From: Martelella radicis
GTDB lineage: Bacteria > Pseudomonadota > Alphaproteobacteria > Rhizobiales > Rhizobiaceae
DNA: 64,000 nucleotides
Direction of reading: 5' to 3'
NCBI RefSeq assembly: GCF_014196625.1
Contig: NZ_JACIDZ010000005.1
Location: 124,001 to 188,000, forward strand
Made by a program: the position numbers and the translations under genes. This document shows positions 1 to 10,181 of the stretch, in pieces. How positions within the stretch are numbered: the first letter of the stretch is position 1; each line of letters begins with the position of its first letter. The notes below the pieces were generated by a model. It had not been told where the DNA came from and did not search any database. It saw nothing but the letters and a program-made list of their open reading frames with translations.

Positions 1-869
1 AAAGCGTCAACTACGGCGATCTCCCTGCGCGAAACAACGCCATCGGCCTTGGCGATCTTGGCCGCGAGCGAGACAATGACAACGACCGCAGGTGGTAGTT
101 CAACCTTGAGCCCGAAGCCATCGGCGATTGTTGCCAGAAGCTCGCGTTGTTCGGGGCTTGTCGAACCATTCGCCGCGACCAGAGCGGTCAGCATGGCAAA
201 AGCTTCTGCGAGAAACGCAACCGAAGCGGCCGGATTGGTTCTGAGGCTCAGGAAATTCCCCATGATGTTGCTATGAGCATGAGCAAGTTTTGCAAAATCA
301 CTGAGAGCGTCACGCCGCAGCCTGTCATTTATGCCGGACGCAACCAGCCAGTCATAGACGAGACGCAGTTCAGCAGGGCTCTTCGCTTGGCCTTTGGCAT
401 TGGCAGCACAGACCATTCTGGCCAGATCCACTACGTCGATAACCGCGCGCTTGCGCTCACGGATGCTGGGTTGCTTGGCCACCCCTGGTTCGGCTTGCCG
501 CCAGTCTGCCCAGCCGCCCTGTTTCGGGCCGGTTTGCCGCTCATGCTTCCAGCCGCTTGATGCGCGCGCGGCGGCACTGTTGGGAATGAGGAGAAGCAAC
601 CATGAAAACGTGCTGAAAAACAAGGAGAGCACCGATAGAAGGGGCAGCCAGAGACCGGCAACACCGGCATCCCTCAGCCGCTTGGTCGCGGCTGCCGCGT
701 AGACCACCAGCGCCGGCAACATCAATAACATGATATACGCGTCGTCGCCGCCTTCACCGATGGCCGCAGCCAGTAGGAACAGCCCACCGGCAACCAATGC
801 GTGGCCAACGAAACCGCCTCGACCGAGCCTACCGCCGAAAGAGACAAGCCCCCGGATAAATTCCTGCAT
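1..869 (-). CDS. DUF805/TerB-like membrane protein, C-terminus cut by window edge
   Basis: The frame opens at the ATG at 869 and stays open to base 1, so about 289 residues are visible and the end is missing. Residues 1-100 fit a DUF805 membrane domain: FGGRLGRGGF at about 11-20, hydrophobic stretches near 21-37, 45-61 and 72-96, and the family-like TKRLRDAG turn at about 62-69. A polar linker follows, then a helical region. Its last visible part, with AKADGVVSRREIAVVDAF, resembles the acidic helix of TerB/DjlA-N domains. An earlier segment (about 140-200) may be another copy of this fold. The role is unknown; TerB domains often sit in envelope-stress or phage-related membrane complexes, but nothing here proves that. 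It is divergent from the aldo/keto reductase gene. Domain naming is by pattern only. Confidence 0.7.
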   Translation of the reverse strand, partial: MQEFIRGLVSFGGRLGRGGFVGHALVAGGLFLLAAAIGEGGDDAYIMLLMLPALVVYAAAATKRLRDAGVAGLWLPLLSVLSLFFSTFSWLLLLIPNSAAARASSGWKHERQTGPKQGGWADWRQAEPGVAKQPSIRERKRAVIDVVDLARMVCAANAKGQAKSPAELRLVYDWLVASGINDRLRRDALSDFAKLAHAHSNIMGNFLSLRTNPAASVAFLAEAFAMLTALVAANGSTSPEQRELLATIADGFGLKVELPPAVVVIVSLAAKIAKADGVVSRREIAVVDA

Positions 870-1088
870 CCTTCCCCCTGATCCTCGCGTTTAGCCGACG
901 CGGCATCTCGATTTCGGCCGGAACCGCCCGTGATTGTTAGCGGCTGACCTCTCCTTCGGTCGTAAAACCTGATGGCGGGCGTGGCAAGCGGGTTGACGAA
1001 GTGACCTGTTTGGGCGTCGATTGTCGGCGATCCGCCGTCGGGGCCGAATGGCCTCCTCGGCCTGTTTCTGCTCAGAAAGGACACCCCG

Positions 1089-2069
1089 ATGGAATATGTG
1101 AAGCTCGGCCGCACCGGCCTCGACGTCTCCCGCCTCTGCCTCGGCTGCATGACCTATGGCGTGCCCGAACGCGGTTCCCATCCCTGGTCGCTGACGGAGG
1201 AGCAGAGCCGCCCCTTCATCCGCAAGGCGGTCGAGGACGGCATCAATTTCTTTGACACCGCCAATGTCTACTCGCTCGGTTCTTCCGAGGAGATCGTCGG
1301 CCGGGCACTGAAGGAATTTGCCCGGCGCGAGGAGATCGTGCTCGCCACCAAGGTGATGAACCGCATGCACCAGGGCCCGAACGGCATGGGCCTGTCGCGC
1401 AAGGCGATCATGCAGGAAATCGACAACTCGCTTCGCCGTCTCGGTACGGACTACGTCGACCTCTACCAAATCCACCGCTTTGACTATGGCACGCCGATCG
1501 AGGAAACGCTCGAGGCGCTTCATGACGTGGTGAAGGCCGGCAAGGCGCGCTATATCGGCGCTTCGTCCATGCACGCTTGGCAGTTCGCCACCATGCTCGC
1601 CACCCAGAAGGCCAATGGCTGGGCGAAATTCGTGACCATGCAGAACTATGTGAACCTGCTCTACCGCGAGGAAGAGCGCGAGATGCTGCCGCTTTGTGCG
1701 GCCGAAGGCATCGGCGTCATTCCGTGGAGCCCGATGGCGCGCGGCCGCCTGACGCGCCCCTGGGACACGACCACCGGTCGTTCCGAGACAGACGAATTCG
1801 GCAAGACGCTTTATGCCGACACGGCCGAATCCGACCGCAAGGTTGTCGATGCCGTCGCCGCAATCGCCAATGAGCGCGGCGTGCCGATGGCCCGTGTAGC
1901 GCTCGCCTGGGTGCTGTCGAAGCCGGAAATCTCGGCGCCCATCGTCGGCGCCTCCAAACCCCATCACCTTGATGACGCCGAGGCGGCGCTGGCGCTGAAA
2001 CTGACGGCGGAAGAGATCGAAAGGCTTGAGGCGCCTTACGTCCCGCACCGCGTGGTTGGGTTCAAATAA
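1089..2069 (+). CDS. aldo/keto reductase
   Basis: A 326-residue NADPH-dependent oxidoreductase of the aldo/keto reductase family, in the YajO/Tas-like branch by overall pattern. The TIM-barrel signature is clear: KLGRTGLDVSRLCLG at the N-terminus, the catalytic Asp/Tyr in FFDTANVYS, the Lys in LATKV and the His in YQIHR. The C-terminal cofactor segment with PIVGASKPHHLDD is also present. The length is normal for the family. An AGGA ribosome site lies before the ATG at 1089. It stands alone on the plus strand, with about 480 bp of non-coding DNA after it. The substrate cannot be read from sequence; such enzymes usually reduce small aldehydes or sugars in the cytoplasm. Confidence 0.93.
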   Translation: MEYVKLGRTGLDVSRLCLGCMTYGVPERGSHPWSLTEEQSRPFIRKAVEDGINFFDTANVYSLGSSEEIVGRALKEFARREEIVLATKVMNRMHQGPNGMGLSRKAIMQEIDNSLRRLGTDYVDLYQIHRFDYGTPIEETLEALHDVVKAGKARYIGASSMHAWQFATMLATQKANGWAKFVTMQNYVNLLYREEEREMLPLCAAEGIGVIPWSPMARGRLTRPWDTTTGRSETDEFGKTLYADTAESDRKVVDAVAAIANERGVPMARVALAWVLSKPEISAPIVGASKPHHLDDAEAALALKLTAEEIERLEAPYVPHRVVGFK

Positions 2070-2547
2070 CGCCCGGCAAACACGGCAACCGGACGAGGCG
2101 GTCCGGTATTGCCTAAACAAAACATAGGCCTGCGACATATTGTCCACACCACGTCAGACTCACGGTTGAGGCCGGAGGAACTTTCGTGTTAATGAAGCGT
2201 TCCCTAAAAGTTGTGTCCCTGAAACGGGACACGGCGGGGAGGCCACTATTGCCAAAGTACGGGGAGGGTACAGCGGCAATTCCGTAAACGCCGGACGGCA
2301 CATGTTGCAGTCCTGAGCGGCGGGTGGCCCCCGCCAGCCAAGAAGCCGGACCGCTGATGCGGTCCGGCGGCCGGCCGCTCCCCCGAGACGCATGCCCTTC
2401 GTCTCCCCATGGCCTGCCGAGCGCGACGGCGCAGATCAAGTCGTTGTCTGAATATCCCTCCCCACAGCCGTTTCCCGCGGGTGGTTGCCTCCACTCGCCT
2501 TCCGCCTCCTCACCGAGGCCCGCACTGTTCAAATCGGAGGATTGACG
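2070..2547. other. intergenic region with several hairpins
   Basis: No convincing gene. The stretch holds three inverted repeats: GTGTCCC at 2213-2219 with GGGACAC at 2226-2232; GGCGGG/CCCGCC near 2319-2335; and a perfect 10-bp stem, GCCGGACCGC at 2346-2355 with GCGGTCCGGC at 2360-2369. None is followed by a T run, so they are not classical terminators. They may end the reductase transcript or be a rhizobial palindromic repeat. The promoter of the downstream sugar-transport operon should lie in the last 150 bp, but I see no clear box. Confidence 0.5.
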
Positions 2548-3813
2548 ATGAAGAGAACTGCCCTGGCCCTTGCCACACTGATGACGACCACTGCCCTGCC
2601 CGCCGGCGCCTTTGCCGCGACCGAGCTTTCCATGTGGTATCACGGCGCCGGCAACCCGACGGAATCGAGCATTCTCGAGGGGATCGTCTCCGATTTCAAC
2701 GCAAGCCAGGACGACTGGGAGGTCGTTCTCGAGAGCTTTCCGGAAAATAGCTACAATGATTCCGTGACGGCCGCGGCGCTGGCCGGCAACCTGCCGGATA
2801 TCATCGACGTTGACGGACCGATCATGCCGAACTGGGCCTGGTCCGGCTACATGCAGCCGCTGCCGATCGACGAAAGCGCGATCGAAGGCTTCCTTCCGGG
2901 CGCCATCGGCAAATGGGACGGCCAGATCTACTCGATCGGCCTTTGGGACGCCGCGCTCGCCATGATGACGCGCCAGTCCTACCTCGACGAATACGACATC
3001 CGCAAACCGACGCTGGACGATCCCTGGACAGCCGAGGAATTCGACGAAATCCTCGTCAAGCTGAAGGACAGCGGCGATTTCGAATATCCGCTGAACCTCG
3101 GCATGGCCGACAATGGCGAATGGTACACCTATGCCTTCCTGCCCTTCCTGCAGTCCTTCGGCGGCGATCTGGTCGACCGTTCCGACTACCAGACCGCGGA
3201 GGGCGTGCTGAACGGGGACGAGGCAATCGCCTTCGGCGAATGGTGGCAGTCGCTGTTCGAGCGCGACCTTGCGCCCGGCACCAGCCAGGACCCGGCCGAC
3301 CACCAGAACGGCTTCATCGACGGTTCCTATGCCATCGACTGGAACGGCAACTGGACGGCGCGCGCCAAGCTCGATGCCTTTGACGACGTCGTCTTCCTGC
3401 CGGCGCCCGATTTCGGCAACGGCCCGAAGATCGGCGCGGCGAGCTGGCAGCTCGGCGTCTCGGCAGCATCGGAACATCCCGAAGGCGCGGCGGAGTTCAT
3501 CGAATTCGCGATCCAGGACAAGTATCTGGCCGAATTCTCCAACGCCATCGGCCTGGTTCCGGCAACGCAGGGCGCCGCCGACATGTCGGAATACTACAAG
3601 GAAGGCGCGCCGCTTGCCGTCTTCTACGGCCTCTCCGACGCGCAAGGGTCGCTCCGGCCGGTTACGCCGGGCTATGTGGTCGAAACCAGCGTGTTCCAGA
3701 AGGCGATTTCCGACATGGCCAACGGCGCCGATGTCGCCGACACGCTCGACGGCGCGGTGGACGAGATCGACACCGATATCGACCGCAACCAGGGCTATGG
3801 CCACAACGGTTGA
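2548..3813 (+). CDS. sugar ABC transporter substrate-binding protein
   Basis: A 421-residue periplasmic solute-binding protein of the maltose/sn-glycerol-3-phosphate type (SBP family 1). The start at 2548 is chosen over an in-frame upstream ATG at 2485 because it has CGGAGG seven bases before it and opens directly into a signal peptide (MKRTALALATLMTTTALPAGAFA, cut near residue 24). The mature protein starts with TELSMWYHG and has the family's aromatic-rich binding lobes (GLWDAAL, DWNGNW). It is the first gene of an operon with two permeases and an ATPase. A hairpin and a RIME-like repeat follow it, which may favour binding-protein expression over the membrane components. Substrate unknown; a mono- or oligosaccharide is likely. 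Confidence 0.92.
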   Translation: MKRTALALATLMTTTALPAGAFAATELSMWYHGAGNPTESSILEGIVSDFNASQDDWEVVLESFPENSYNDSVTAAALAGNLPDIIDVDGPIMPNWAWSGYMQPLPIDESAIEGFLPGAIGKWDGQIYSIGLWDAALAMMTRQSYLDEYDIRKPTLDDPWTAEEFDEILVKLKDSGDFEYPLNLGMADNGEWYTYAFLPFLQSFGGDLVDRSDYQTAEGVLNGDEAIAFGEWWQSLFERDLAPGTSQDPADHQNGFIDGSYAIDWNGNWTARAKLDAFDDVVFLPAPDFGNGPKIGAASWQLGVSAASEHPEGAAEFIEFAIQDKYLAEFSNAIGLVPATQGAADMSEYYKEGAPLAVFYGLSDAQGSLRPVTPGYVVETSVFQKAISDMANGADVADTLDGAVDEIDTDIDRNQGYGHNG

Positions 3814-3819
3814 GTTGCA

Positions 3820-3850
3820 GGGGGCTGGCATCGGTCGGCCCCTTTGTTTT
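3820..3850 (+). terminator. probable terminator or attenuator after the sugar-binding-protein gene
   Basis: A GGGGC/GCCCC stem begins a few bases after the stop codon and is followed by a T-rich stretch (TTTGTTTTG). It may terminate part of the transcripts before the permease genes. The stem is short, so this is tentative. Confidence 0.4.
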
Positions 3851-3888
3851 GTTGGGGAAGGGTTAGCGAAGGCGTGATCCGCCCCCCA

Positions 3889-4021
3889 ATCTCCCCCCTT
3901 GAGGGGGAGATGTCGCGAAAGCGACAGAGGGGGTAATGGGCACAAGCTGCCAGCGCCCTGCTCCCGGAAAGGGTTCACCCCTCTCTGCCCTGCCGGGCAT
4001 CTCCCCCTCAAGGGGGGAGAT
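3889..4021. repeat. pair of inverted RIME-like palindromic elements
   Basis: Two copies of one palindromic unit face each other. The first, 3889-3934, has a CTCCCC/GGGGAG stem and a second perfect stem TGTCGC-GAAA-GCGACA. The second, about 3975-4021, reads as the same unit on the other strand, with CTCCCC/GGGGAG and TGCCC/GGGCA stems. The layout matches Rhizobium-specific intergenic mosaic elements (RIME). It lies in the 304-bp gap between binding-protein and permease genes of one operon, and nothing else is visible in that gap. Confidence 0.75.
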
Positions 4022-4117
4022 CGAATCGTGGCGAGGCATCGAATAGCTCGAGAGCTTGGATTTTCGAGGAAGGGCAACCCTTAGGGCCCGCTGCTACTTC
4101 ACTGCAAGGACAAACAC

Positions 4118-5188
4118 ATGAGCCGGAAACTGACGGAGAACAATGGGGCGGGCTGGGCCTTTGCCGCGCCGTCGATCCTGCTCATCGGGCTCTTCATCAT
4201 CCTGCCCTTCTTCCTCGCCATCGGCTTTTCGCTCACCGACCAGCGGCTGATCTCGCCGAACCCGACGCGTTATGTCGGCATGGAAAACTACCGCGACCTG
4301 CTCGGTCTCAACGTCATCAGGATCGAGCCCGAACGCGATGACAGCGGCCAGTTGGCGCGCGATGATGACGGCGCGCTGGAATATCCGCGCGTTCGTTCCT
4401 TCACCCGCTCCGACGACTATCCGCAATATCGCGGCATGCGCGAATGGTTCCGGGTTCATGCGGGCAACACCGCCTATGTGGTGGTGGCGCGCGATGTCGT
4501 GTTCATGAAGGCGCTGACCAACACACTTGTTTTCGTCGCGGTCACGGCGCCCGTCCAGGCGGGGCTGGCGCTCTGCCTGGCGCTGTTGATCAACCAGCGG
4601 CTTCGCGGCGTCAACGTCTTCCGCGCGCTGTTCTTCATGCCGGTCGTGGTTTCCATCGTCGTCGTGTCGCTGCTCTGGCGCTTCATCTATGACGGCAATG
4701 ACGGGCTTCTCAATGCCCTTCTTTCCGGCATGACCTTCGGCCTGTTCCAGCCGATCGACTGGCTCGGCAATACCCAGACCGCGCTCGGCTCGATCATCGC
4801 AATGTCGATCTGGCAGGCGGTCGGCTTCCACATGGTCATCTGGCTTGCCGGCCTGCAGACCATCTCGCCGACGCTTTACGAGGCCGCGGCGATCGAGGGC
4901 TCATCGAAATGGCAGACCTTCCGCTATGTCACCTGGCCGGGGCTCAGGAACACAGCCGTCCTCGTGCTCGTCGTCATCACCATGCAGTGCTTCGCCGTCT
5001 TCGCCCAGATCGACGTGATGACCAAGGGCGGGCCGCTCGATTCGACCCAGACGCTCGTCTACCAGGCGGTCGAGCGCGGCTATGGGCGACAGGATATCTC
5101 CGGCGGATCGGCGATCTCGGTCGTGCTGTTCGTGCTGGTGCTCGCGATCTCGCTGGCGCAGCGCTATTTCACCCGGGAAAGGAGCTAA
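4118..5188 (+). CDS. sugar ABC transporter permease (MalF/UgpA type)
   Basis: A 356-residue inner-membrane permease. The first helix lies at about residues 12-36; the other helices and the transport fold start near residue 125. The EAA loop that contacts the ATPase is seen as LYEAAAIEGSSKWQTFRYVTWPGL. Between the first helix and the core is a polar insert of about 70 residues rich in Asp, Glu and Arg, longer than in most UgpA-type proteins and reminiscent of the MalF periplasmic loop. The gene is followed 3 bp later by the second permease. It should form a heterodimer with that protein and import the sugar delivered by the binding protein. Confidence 0.93.
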   Translation: MSRKLTENNGAGWAFAAPSILLIGLFIILPFFLAIGFSLTDQRLISPNPTRYVGMENYRDLLGLNVIRIEPERDDSGQLARDDDGALEYPRVRSFTRSDDYPQYRGMREWFRVHAGNTAYVVVARDVVFMKALTNTLVFVAVTAPVQAGLALCLALLINQRLRGVNVFRALFFMPVVVSIVVVSLLWRFIYDGNDGLLNALLSGMTFGLFQPIDWLGNTQTALGSIIAMSIWQAVGFHMVIWLAGLQTISPTLYEAAAIEGSSKWQTFRYVTWPGLRNTAVLVLVVITMQCFAVFAQIDVMTKGGPLDSTQTLVYQAVERGYGRQDISGGSAISVVLFVLVLAISLAQRYFTRERS

Positions 5189-5191
5189 GGA

Positions 5192-6073
5192 ATGGCCGCA
5201 CTTTCCGGTGACAATCATGGGCTCAGACTTTTCACCCGCTATCTCGTTCTGGTGCTGGTGGCGCTGGTCTTCGTTCTGCCGCTGCTGTTCATGGTGATGT
5301 CGTCGCTGAAGCCCGACGCCCAGCTTCTGCGCGACACCTCATCGCTGCGCGCTTTCCTGCCCGTCGGCGACATCAGCCTGCAGAACTATGCCGATGCCTT
5401 CGAACGCGCGCCGATCGGCCTGTTCGTCTTCAATTCGGTGATGATCACCACGCTGACCGTGCTGGCCTCGCTGTTCTTATGCTCGCTCGGCGCGTTCTCC
5501 TTCACCTTCGTGCGCTGGCGCGGAAACGCGATCGTGCTCTCGATCGTGCTCGCCACGCTGATCATCCCGTTCGAGACCATCGCCATTCCGCTGCTGCTGT
5601 TCGTCTCGCGCCTGCCATGGGTCGGGCTGGACGGGCTCACCTGGGGTTGGCTCAACACCTACCGCGTCCAGATCATTCCGTGGATCGCCGATGCGCTGAC
5701 GGTTTTCCTGTTCGTGCAGTATTTCAAGGACCTGCCGCGCGAACTGATCGAGGCGGCGCGGGCCGAGGGCGCAAGCTGGTGGCAGATCTATCGCCGCGTG
5801 GTGATGCCGCTGTCGGGTCCGGTGATCGCCACGGCAGCGATCCTCAAGGCGCTGAAAATGTACAATGAACAATATCTCTGGCCGCTGATCGTGGTCCAGG
5901 ACGAGGCGCACCGGCCGATCATGGTCGGGCTTGGCTATTTCTTCCAGCTCAACGTGCCCTGGGGCGAGGTGATGGCGTATCTGTCGATGATCACCATCCC
6001 GGTTCTCGTCTTCTATCTGGTGCTGCAGCGCGCCTTCATCGCATCCATCGCATCGACCGGCGTCAAGGGCTGA
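5192..6073 (+). CDS. sugar ABC transporter permease (MalG/UgpE type)
   Basis: A 293-residue inner-membrane permease and second half of the channel. Six hydrophobic segments are visible, beginning with a long helix at about residues 15-37. The EAA loop reads LIEAARAEGASWWQIYRRVVMP, close to the family consensus. The start at 5192 is supported by GGAG eight bases upstream and lies 3 bp after the previous stop, suggesting translational coupling. The ATPase gene follows after 13 bp. Confidence 0.93.
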   Translation: MAALSGDNHGLRLFTRYLVLVLVALVFVLPLLFMVMSSLKPDAQLLRDTSSLRAFLPVGDISLQNYADAFERAPIGLFVFNSVMITTLTVLASLFLCSLGAFSFTFVRWRGNAIVLSIVLATLIIPFETIAIPLLLFVSRLPWVGLDGLTWGWLNTYRVQIIPWIADALTVFLFVQYFKDLPRELIEAARAEGASWWQIYRRVVMPLSGPVIATAAILKALKMYNEQYLWPLIVVQDEAHRPIMVGLGYFFQLNVPWGEVMAYLSMITIPVLVFYLVLQRAFIASIASTGVKG

Positions 6074-6086
6074 GGGGAGAAACAAA

Positions 6087-7160
<1,074 letters not shown>

Positions 7161-7161
7161 A

Positions 7162-7185
7162 CGCCCCGACCGGCGGGCCGGGGCG
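7162..7185. terminator. GC-rich hairpin between convergent transporter operons
   Basis: CGCCCCG at 7162-7168 pairs perfectly with CGGGGCG at 7179-7185, two base pairs after the ATPase stop codon. It lies between two convergent operons, so it may end transcription from both sides. There is no long T run on the plus strand. Confidence 0.45.
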
Positions 7186-7201
7186 CCGACTTCAACAAAA
7201 G

Positions 7202-8266
7202 TCAGTTGGCGATTTCCACCGCGCGCTGTTCATTGACCGTGGCTTCCGCCTCGTCAACGGCCGCGGTGAAGCTGGCAAAGATGTCCTCGCCGCCCGGCAC
7301 CGAAGACTTGAACCAGTCGAAGACCGGATCGACAGCGGCCTTGAACTCGGCCTTCTCTGCCTCGCTCGGCACGTAGATCTCGCCGCCGGCTTCAAGAAAG
7401 CCCTCATAGGCGGCGATTTCCTTGCGCTTGGGGCTGGCAAAGGTTGCCTGCTGCAGCGCGTAGAAGGCGTCAGCCACGATCGTCTTCTGGTCTTCCGTAA
7501 GGCTCTGGAACCGTTCGTTCGACATCCACCAGAAGGCGGCCATGTAGGAATGGCGGTCGAGCGTGATGAATTTCAGCCCCGCATCGGTGAACTTCATGTT
7601 CATGATGTCGGTAATGCCGTTGGCCGTGCCTTGCACCACGCCGGTCTGAAGCGAGGTGAAGAGTTCCGGCCAGGCGATCGGCGTCGGCGAGGCGCCGAGC
7701 GCGCGCACCAGTTCCTGCGGCAGTTCCGCCGGCACGGTGCGCAGCTTCATGCCCTTCATGTCGGCGGGCGTTTTGATCGTGTGCTCGGTATTGGCGAAAT
7801 TGCGCCAGCCGCCCGTATTGCCGATCGTCATCAGGCGGATCGTGTCGCCGCTGTCGGCAAGCGCCAGGTCGCGCAGTTCCGTGGTGAACGGACCCGACAG
7901 CACTTCCTCGGCCACACGGTCGTCATTCATCAGATACGGCAGATCGAGGATCTGCAGATAGGGGAAAAGCCCTGCCGCGCCGCCCGAAGTCGACATGTAG
8001 ACATCGATCGTGCCGTCTGCGATGCCCTGCAGGCATTCCTCGCCCGTGGCGCAGATCTGCGTGCCCATGAAAATCTCGACAGCGATCGCGCCATTGGAGG
8101 CGTTCTCGATATAGTTCTTGAAGACGACGAGACCGTCATAATCCTCGTCATTCTCGTTGGAATTGGCCGTCGCGCGCAGCGTGATGTCGGCGGCGGCGGC
8201 AATCTGGCCCGCCGAGACGGCAAGCGCACCGGCGACGAGCGCCGTCTTGATCATGTCCTTGAGCAT
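7202..8266 (-). CDS. dctP: TRAP transporter substrate-binding protein (DctP family)
   Basis: A 354-residue periplasmic binding protein of a tripartite ATP-independent transporter, which normally binds carboxylates, sugar acids or similar solutes. The start at 8266 is preferred to the ATG at 8299 because GGGAGG lies about 8 bases before it and the signal peptide (ending near QIAAA) starts there. Family marks include GMKLRTVPAELPQELVRALGA, with the Arg that usually binds the substrate carboxylate, and ITLDRHSYMAAFWWMS. It is the last gene of a Q-M-P operon; dctM ends 35 bp upstream. The ligand cannot be told from sequence. Confidence 0.93.
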   Translation of the reverse strand: MLKDMIKTALVAGALAVSAGQIAAAADITLRATANSNENDEDYDGLVVFKNYIENASNGAIAVEIFMGTQICATGEECLQGIADGTIDVYMSTSGGAAGLFPYLQILDLPYLMNDDRVAEEVLSGPFTTELRDLALADSGDTIRLMTIGNTGGWRNFANTEHTIKTPADMKGMKLRTVPAELPQELVRALGASPTPIAWPELFTSLQTGVVQGTANGITDIMNMKFTDAGLKFITLDRHSYMAAFWWMSNERFQSLTEDQKTIVADAFYALQQATFASPKRKEIAAYEGFLEAGGEIYVPSEAEKAEFKAAVDPVFDWFKSSVPGGEDIFASFTAAVDEAEATVNEQRAVEIAN

Positions 8267-8301
8267 GTCAGTCCTCCCTGTGTTTTGCTTATATTGCATG
8301 T

Positions 8302-9594
8302 TTACTCCAGAAATCCGAACAGCCGCGGCAAGGTCAGGCTGATCGCGGGAATATAGGTGATCATGAAGATGATCACGGCTTCGACGGCCAGAAACGGCAG
8401 CACGGCGCGCGCCACGGTCTCGACGCTCAGCCGCGACACCGACGACGTGACGAACAGAACCAGCCCCATGGGCGGCGTCAGAAGACCGACGGTCAGGTTG
8501 ACCGCCATGATGATGGCGAAATGAACCGGATCGACGCCCATGTTCAGGAAGACCGGCCCCAGGATCGGCCCGAGGATGATGATCGCCGGACCGGCATCGA
8601 GAAACATGCCGACGACAAAGAGCAGGATGTTGATCAAGAACAGCAGGATCAGCGGGTTCTCCGTCAGCCCCAGCAGGACCGAGGCGAGAAGCTCGGGCGT
8701 GTGCGACAGCGAGGCCACCGTCTTGAAGGCCATGGCGGCACCCACCAGCAGCAGCACGACCGAAGACGTAAGTCCCGAACGCATCAATATGCCCGGCACA
8801 TCGCGCACATGAAGCGAGCGCAGCACGAAGAAGCCGATGAAGAAGGCATAGGCCACCGCGATCGCCGAGGCTTCCGTCGGCGTGAACACGCCGCCCAGAA
8901 TGCCGCCCATGATGATGATCGGCGTCAGGAGCGGCCAGAAGGCCTTCAGACTGGCATTGCCGCGCGTCTTCCAGTCGGCTTTTTCCGTCGCGGCCGGAAG
9001 CCCCTCGCGGTCGGCCAGCAAGCGCACCAGCACCATCAGCGACACGCCGATCAGAATGCCCGGCACAATGCCCGCCAGAAACAGCGCCGCAACGCTTTCG
9101 CCCATCACATAGGCATAGATGATCATGATGCCCGACGGCGGGATGATCGGTCCGATGATCGATGAGGCGGCGGTGACGGCGGCGGCAAACTTCCGGGAAT
9201 AGCCCTGTTTTTCCATCGCCGGGATCATCATCGCGCCGAGCGCGGAGACGTCGGCGACCGCAGAGCCGGAAAGCCCGGCAAACAGCATGGAGGAGAGGAT
9301 ATTCACATGGGCAAGGCCAGCGCGAAAATGACCGATCACGGCCTGCGAAAACTCCACCAGCCGCTCGGTGATGCCGGCCCGATTCATCAATTCGCCGGCC
9401 AGCATGAAGAACGGCACCGCCATCAGCGGGAAGGAATCCATGCCGTTATAGACGTTGCGGTAGAGCAGCACGATGTCGCGCTCCTGCCCGTTGAACCACA
9501 GGAGAGCCGCCGGCGCGGCAATGAGGGCAAACAGCACCGGCAGGCCGCAGAACAGGAACACCAGGAAGAGCGGCAGAAACAGGCTCAGCATCAC
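8302..9594 (-). CDS. dctM: TRAP transporter large permease (DctM family)
   Basis: A 430-residue integral membrane protein with about twelve hydrophobic segments, forming the sodium-driven translocation subunit. DctM marks include the N-terminal LPVLFALIAAPAALLWF, PFFMLAGELMNRAGITERLV, the SGSAVADVSALG turn and IIPPSGIMIIYAY. The length is typical. Its start overlaps the end of dctQ by four bases (ATGA), so the two are probably co-translated. It works with DctQ in the inner membrane and receives substrate from DctP. Confidence 0.94.
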   Translation of the reverse strand: MMLSLFLPLFLVFLFCGLPVLFALIAAPAALLWFNGQERDIVLLYRNVYNGMDSFPLMAVPFFMLAGELMNRAGITERLVEFSQAVIGHFRAGLAHVNILSSMLFAGLSGSAVADVSALGAMMIPAMEKQGYSRKFAAAVTAASSIIGPIIPPSGIMIIYAYVMGESVAALFLAGIVPGILIGVSLMVLVRLLADREGLPAATEKADWKTRGNASLKAFWPLLTPIIIMGGILGGVFTPTEASAIAVAYAFFIGFFVLRSLHVRDVPGILMRSGLTSSVVLLLVGAAMAFKTVASLSHTPELLASVLLGLTENPLILLFLINILLFVVGMFLDAGPAIIILGPILGPVFLNMGVDPVHFAIIMAVNLTVGLLTPPMGLVLFVTSSVSRLSVETVARAVLPFLAVEAVIIFMITYIPAISLTLPRLFGFLE

Positions 9595-10181
9595 TCCGCC
9601 TCCAGCGCGACGCCGCTCTCAAGCGATTTCAGCCGATCGCCCGCGCCGAAAAGGTCAGCAAGCAGCCGCACTATCAGCTCGATGTTGACGGAGAACATCA
9701 TGGTGACGCCGGTTGCAAGCGACGCCATCATCCAGGCGCGCGGCACCTTCATCCATGCGGAGAAATCGAGTGCCGTCGGCAGCATCAGCGACGGCATGGT
9801 GAAGCGTCCGCCAATCCCCGTCACCTCGTTCCATCCGATATCGATCGCCCACCACAGGACGATGGCCGAGACAAGAAGAAGGACCAGGTTGAGGATGGCC
9901 GCCGGCCTTTCCGGCAGGAAGCGCTTGATCGTGTCGATGCTGATGAAGCCGCCGTGGCGAAAGGCGGTCGGAGCCATCAGGCTCACCATCCACAGCATCA
10001 GGAAACGGGCGAGTTCCTCCGTCCAGGCGAGCGCGTCGTTGAGCACATAACGGAAGAAGACCTGCACCAGGATCACGACGACCATCAGCCCCATCAGCAA
10101 GGCGCCCGTCCAGCGGCCGAGCGCCAGCACCGGGCCGTTGATCCGCGAAAAGACTGAAGCTGCGGCCAGCAGTAGAAACAT
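9591..10181 (-). CDS. dctQ: TRAP transporter small permease (DctQ family)
   Basis: A 196-residue membrane protein with four predicted helices. It holds the DctQ-type RYVLNDALAWTEELARFLMLWMV segment, including the Trp-Thr-Glu-Glu core. It is the first gene of the operon and overlaps dctM by four bases. The C-terminal tail after the fourth helix is somewhat long and acidic. It bridges the binding protein and the large permease. The start at 10181 is the most upstream Met and opens straight into a hydrophobic stretch, so the real start could be a few codons further in. Confidence 0.9.
   Translation of the reverse strand: MFLLLAAASVFSRINGPVLALGRWTGALLMGLMVVVILVQVFFRYVLNDALAWTEELARFLMLWMVSLMAPTAFRHGGFISIDTIKRFLPERPAAILNLVLLLVSAIVLWWAIDIGWNEVTGIGGRFTMPSLMLPTALDFSAWMKVPRAWMMASLATGVTMMFSVNIELIVRLLADLFGAGDRLKSLESGVALEAE

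Noticed and set aside
2113..4077. Long minus-strand open frame across the sugar-binding-protein gene
   Set aside because: It is antisense to a well-supported gene, with no recognisable domain.
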